A stretch of DNA of 7,016 nt from CAIUVD01 sp044338255. Lineage in GTDB: Bacteria > Planctomycetota > UBA11346. The translations under genes and the position numbers were made by a program. Below are positions 5,733 to 7,016 of the stretch, piece by piece. The stretch spans positions 1 through 7,016 of the forward strand of contig JBIILZ010000158.1 in assembly GCA_044338255.1 (NCBI GenBank), read 5' to 3'. Each line of letters begins with the position of its first letter. Position 1 is the stretch's first letter. Below the pieces are notes generated by a model. The model did not search any database. It was given only the letters and a program-made list of their open reading frames with translations, and was not told the DNA's origin.

Positions 5733-6962
5733 ATGAGTCATGACCTTGATCATCCCCTGCTCCGCCTGGCGGCACACCCCAACGATCGGGCGGCCTGGGG
5801 TGCCGTAAATGAAGCCTATCACGCCCTGTGTTGGCATATCGCCCTACGCATGCTCGGTGATGAGCAGTCCGCCGCTGATGCGGTCCAGGACTGCCTGCTC
5901 GCCATTCGCTCTGCGGCTCATCGGTTCCACGGGGGTGGAGATCCAGCCGGAGCCGCCACCGCCTGGGTGGCTCGCATCGCGGTAAACACCTGCCTCCAAC
6001 ACCGTCGACGTCGACGAAGGCGGGAGCATGACCTCCCCAGCGATCTCGTGGCACCCAGTGAACAAAGCACTACCGAGGAACTTTTGCCATTCCTCCGTCA
6101 AGCCCTCGACGACCTGACTGCCCATCAACGCGAGGCGGTGTCATTGCGCTATCTCGCGGGCCTCGATTTTGAAGGCGTTGGTCATGCCTTGGGAATAAAA
6201 AGCGGGGCGGCTCGAGTGCGGGTTCATCGCGGCCTGGCTGCGCTGCGCGAACAACTGGCCGGACGTGGCATCACGCTTTCGACTGCCGCCTTGATCGTGC
6301 TGTGTGACCAAATCGCCGAAGCCGCCTCGCCACCACCACCGCCTGACATCATCGCCTCATGGACCACTGCCAACCTGCCCGCCACCACATTCCTTAGCAA
6401 GGGAGTCATTATGACCATTTCCGCAAGCATCCTCAGTGCCAGCCTCCTTGTCGGTGCCGTGATCATTCCTCGGTACCAGGTTCCGGCCCTGGTTGGCGCC
6501 GAGCCGCCTGCGGTTTCTTCACCAACTCCGCATCAAGAAGCCGATAGGCGAGCCATCATTCTCGCCCTGCAACGGCTTGATGGAGCCTGGCCAGGAGAAG
6601 GTGTCACGCCCACAGCCTATGCCCTTCTTACGTTCTTGGGTGCGGGATGGGATCACAAGTCCAACAACCCCTACAGGAACCAATTGGCAGCGGCTGTTTC
6701 CTGGCTTAGTCACCACCCCAGCAAAGATTCCCTTCATTATTCAGCTGCGGTACGGTTAATGGCTTTGGCTGAAGCACAGGCCATGACCGGCGATGCCGAT
6801 CTGAAGCAGGAAATCAACTCGGCCGTAAACCAACTCCTTGCCCATCAACAGGGCGGTGGCTGGCCGACGCGGCATGGAGAAACCACCATCGATGTGCAGT
6901 CTCAAAACTCTGACCGCTTCCAGTCTCAAAACTCTGGCCGGGTCCAAAGTGACCGGCCCTGA
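5733..6962 (+). CDS. ECF-type sigma factor with membrane helix and toroid (prenyltransferase/squalene-cyclase-like) extension, probably truncated by an IS
   Basis: The frame is 409 residues. Residues about 15-90 are sigma-70 region 2 (AYHALCWHIALRMLGDEQSAADAVQDCLLAI). A linker with seven consecutive arginines (91-97) follows, then region 4 at about 115-172, including the helix-turn-helix FEGVGHALGIKSGAARVRVHRGL. A proline run (200-204) leads to a membrane helix (about 229-246) and an outside segment with alpha-toroid repeats (about 268-378): TAYALLTFLGAG, LMALAEAQAMTGD and HQQGGGWPT. These resemble repeats of prenyltransferase/squalene-oxidase-repeat proteins of PVC bacteria. ECF factors with membrane-anchored tails are known from planctomycetes, where the tail may sense outside signals or replace an anti-sigma factor. 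The last 23 codons or so are read from insertion-sequence repeats, so the native protein was probably longer. The start has only a weak AGAGAAAG site (5721-5728). No anti-sigma gene is seen. Confidence 0.75.
   Translation: MSHDLDHPLLRLAAHPNDRAAWGAVNEAYHALCWHIALRMLGDEQSAADAVQDCLLAIRSAAHRFHGGGDPAGAATAWVARIAVNTCLQHRRRRRRREHDLPSDLVAPSEQSTTEELLPFLRQALDDLTAHQREAVSLRYLAGLDFEGVGHALGIKSGAARVRVHRGLAALREQLAGRGITLSTAALIVLCDQIAEAASPPPPPDIIASWTTANLPATTFLSKGVIMTISASILSASLLVGAVIIPRYQVPALVGAEPPAVSSPTPHQEADRRAIILALQRLDGAWPGEGVTPTAYALLTFLGAGWDHKSNNPYRNQLAAAVSWLSHHPSKDSLHYSAAVRLMALAEAQAMTGDADLKQEINSAVNQLLAHQQGGGWPTRHGETTIDVQSQNSDRFQSQNSGRVQSDRP
6399..6413 (+). promoter_or_regulatory. Strong internal ribosome binding site before Met227 of the sigma factor frame
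   Basis: AAGGGAG (6399-6405) lies 5 nt before an in-frame ATG at 6411. This is a better Shine-Dalgarno than the one at the gene start. Translation from here would give a protein beginning MTISASILSASLLVGAV, which reads as a signal peptide or membrane anchor in front of the toroid repeats. The same bases also encode KGV in the sigma protein, so the match may be a by-product of protein sequence. Confidence 0.35.
6897..6940 (+). repeat. Tandem terminal repeats of the IS end
   Basis: The units are 6897-6916 and 6921-6940. Each is 20 bp, they are 24 bp apart start to start, and they differ at a single base (A6913 versus G6937). A degenerate third copy (CAAAGTGACCGG, 6945-6956) follows in the same phase. 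They are probably transposase binding sites. Read in the sigma factor frame they encode the repeated tail SQNSDRFQSQNSGR. Confidence 0.7.
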
Positions 6963-6963
6963 T

Positions 6964-7009
6964 GGGTCTCCTGCCGGTCACCTGAGGATCCTCCCCCGCG
7001 AGGAGACCC
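6964..7009. repeat. Inverted repeat enclosing a palindrome at the start of the IS transposase gene
   Basis: GGGTCTCCT (6964-6972) pairs perfectly with AGGAGACCC (7001-7009). Inside the loop lies a 10-bp perfect palindrome, GAGGATCCTC (6984-6993). The right arm contains the AGGAG that would serve as ribosome binding site for the GTG at 7013, so the hairpin could hide it. A competing pairing is GTGACCGG (6949-6956) with CCGGTCAC (6974-6981). Confidence 0.6.
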
Positions 7010-7015
7010 GAAGTG
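7001..7015 (+). promoter_or_regulatory. Ribosome binding site and start codon of a gene leaving the window (probable istA)
   Basis: AGGAG (7001-7005) stands 7 nt before GTG (7013-7015), three bases from the last complete codon of the window. This is the expected place for istA after an IS21-type left end. Only one codon is visible, so the product cannot be confirmed. Confidence 0.35.
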
Positions 7016-7016
7016 A

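Larger units (their letters stand above)
6893..7016 (+). mobile_element. Left end of a putative IS21-family insertion sequence (continues beyond the window)
   Basis: From TGTGCAG at 6893 the sequence changes character: two near-identical 20-bp repeats with a 24-bp period, then inverted repeats, a purine-rich ribosome binding site and a GTG codon at 7013. IS21-family elements start with TG, carry multiple short terminal repeats and place istA shortly after the left end on the same strand; all of this fits. The transposase itself is outside the window, so the family is inferred from the end structure. The sigma factor frame upstream loses its toroid pattern exactly at this point. Confidence 0.55.

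Noticed and set aside
6003..6016. A 14-bp perfect palindrome (CGTCGACGTCGACG) inside the sigma factor gene.
   Set aside because: It is explained by CGN and CGA codons for the poly-arginine linker between regions 2 and 4.
1..7016. CRISPR arrays, tRNA or rRNA genes.
   Set aside because: No regularly spaced direct repeats with unique spacers were seen apart from the two-unit IS repeat, and no tRNA or rRNA sequence was recognised on either strand.

Overview
The window carries three forward-strand genes: a secreted carbohydrate esterase, a very large membrane-bound glycosyltransferase/glycosidase fusion, and an ECF-type sigma factor with an extracytoplasmic extension. The right edge reads into what looks like the left end of an IS21-family insertion sequence. 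Coding sequence is GC-rich (sampled lines 57-72% G+C). A PVC-group bacterium (Planctomycetota, Lentisphaerota or Verrucomicrobiota) seems the best guess, because ECF sigma factors with membrane/periplasmic tails and the 'ALLTFLGAG...LAEAQAMTGD...GGGW' type of toroid repeat are typical of those phyla. This placement rests on protein style alone, with no marker gene.

Layout. Positions 1-355 are an AT-rich (about 36% G+C by hand count) non-coding leader with several inverted repeats and promoter-like hexamers. Positions 356-1630 encode an exported acetylxylan-esterase-like (AXE1/CE7-type) alpha/beta hydrolase with a beta-sandwich N-terminal domain. After 60 bp, 1691-5536 encode a 1281-residue protein: an inner-membrane processive-type GT2 synthase (D, D, TED, QxxRW), a last membrane helix, then about 780 residues predicted outside the cytoplasm, namely a beta-rich domain, a DUF5060-like domain and a clan GH-A-like TIM barrel. 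A 196-bp intergenic region with a TATAAT box leads to 5733-6962, an ECF sigma factor followed by a membrane helix and a prenyltransferase/squalene-cyclase-like alpha-toroid segment. That segment stops abruptly at position 6893, where the repeats of the IS end begin.

Working model (inference). The esterase and the fusion look co-transcribed. They would make, trim and deacetylate an exported beta-linked polysaccharide: the synthase extrudes the chain, the tethered hydrolase cuts or edits it at the exit, and the esterase removes acyl groups. This is the job split between BcsA, BcsB and BcsZ in cellulose systems, here apparently largely in one polypeptide. The sigma factor may be a neighbouring regulator, but nothing in the sequence directly ties it to the polysaccharide genes. 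Its gene appears to have been cut short by the insertion.
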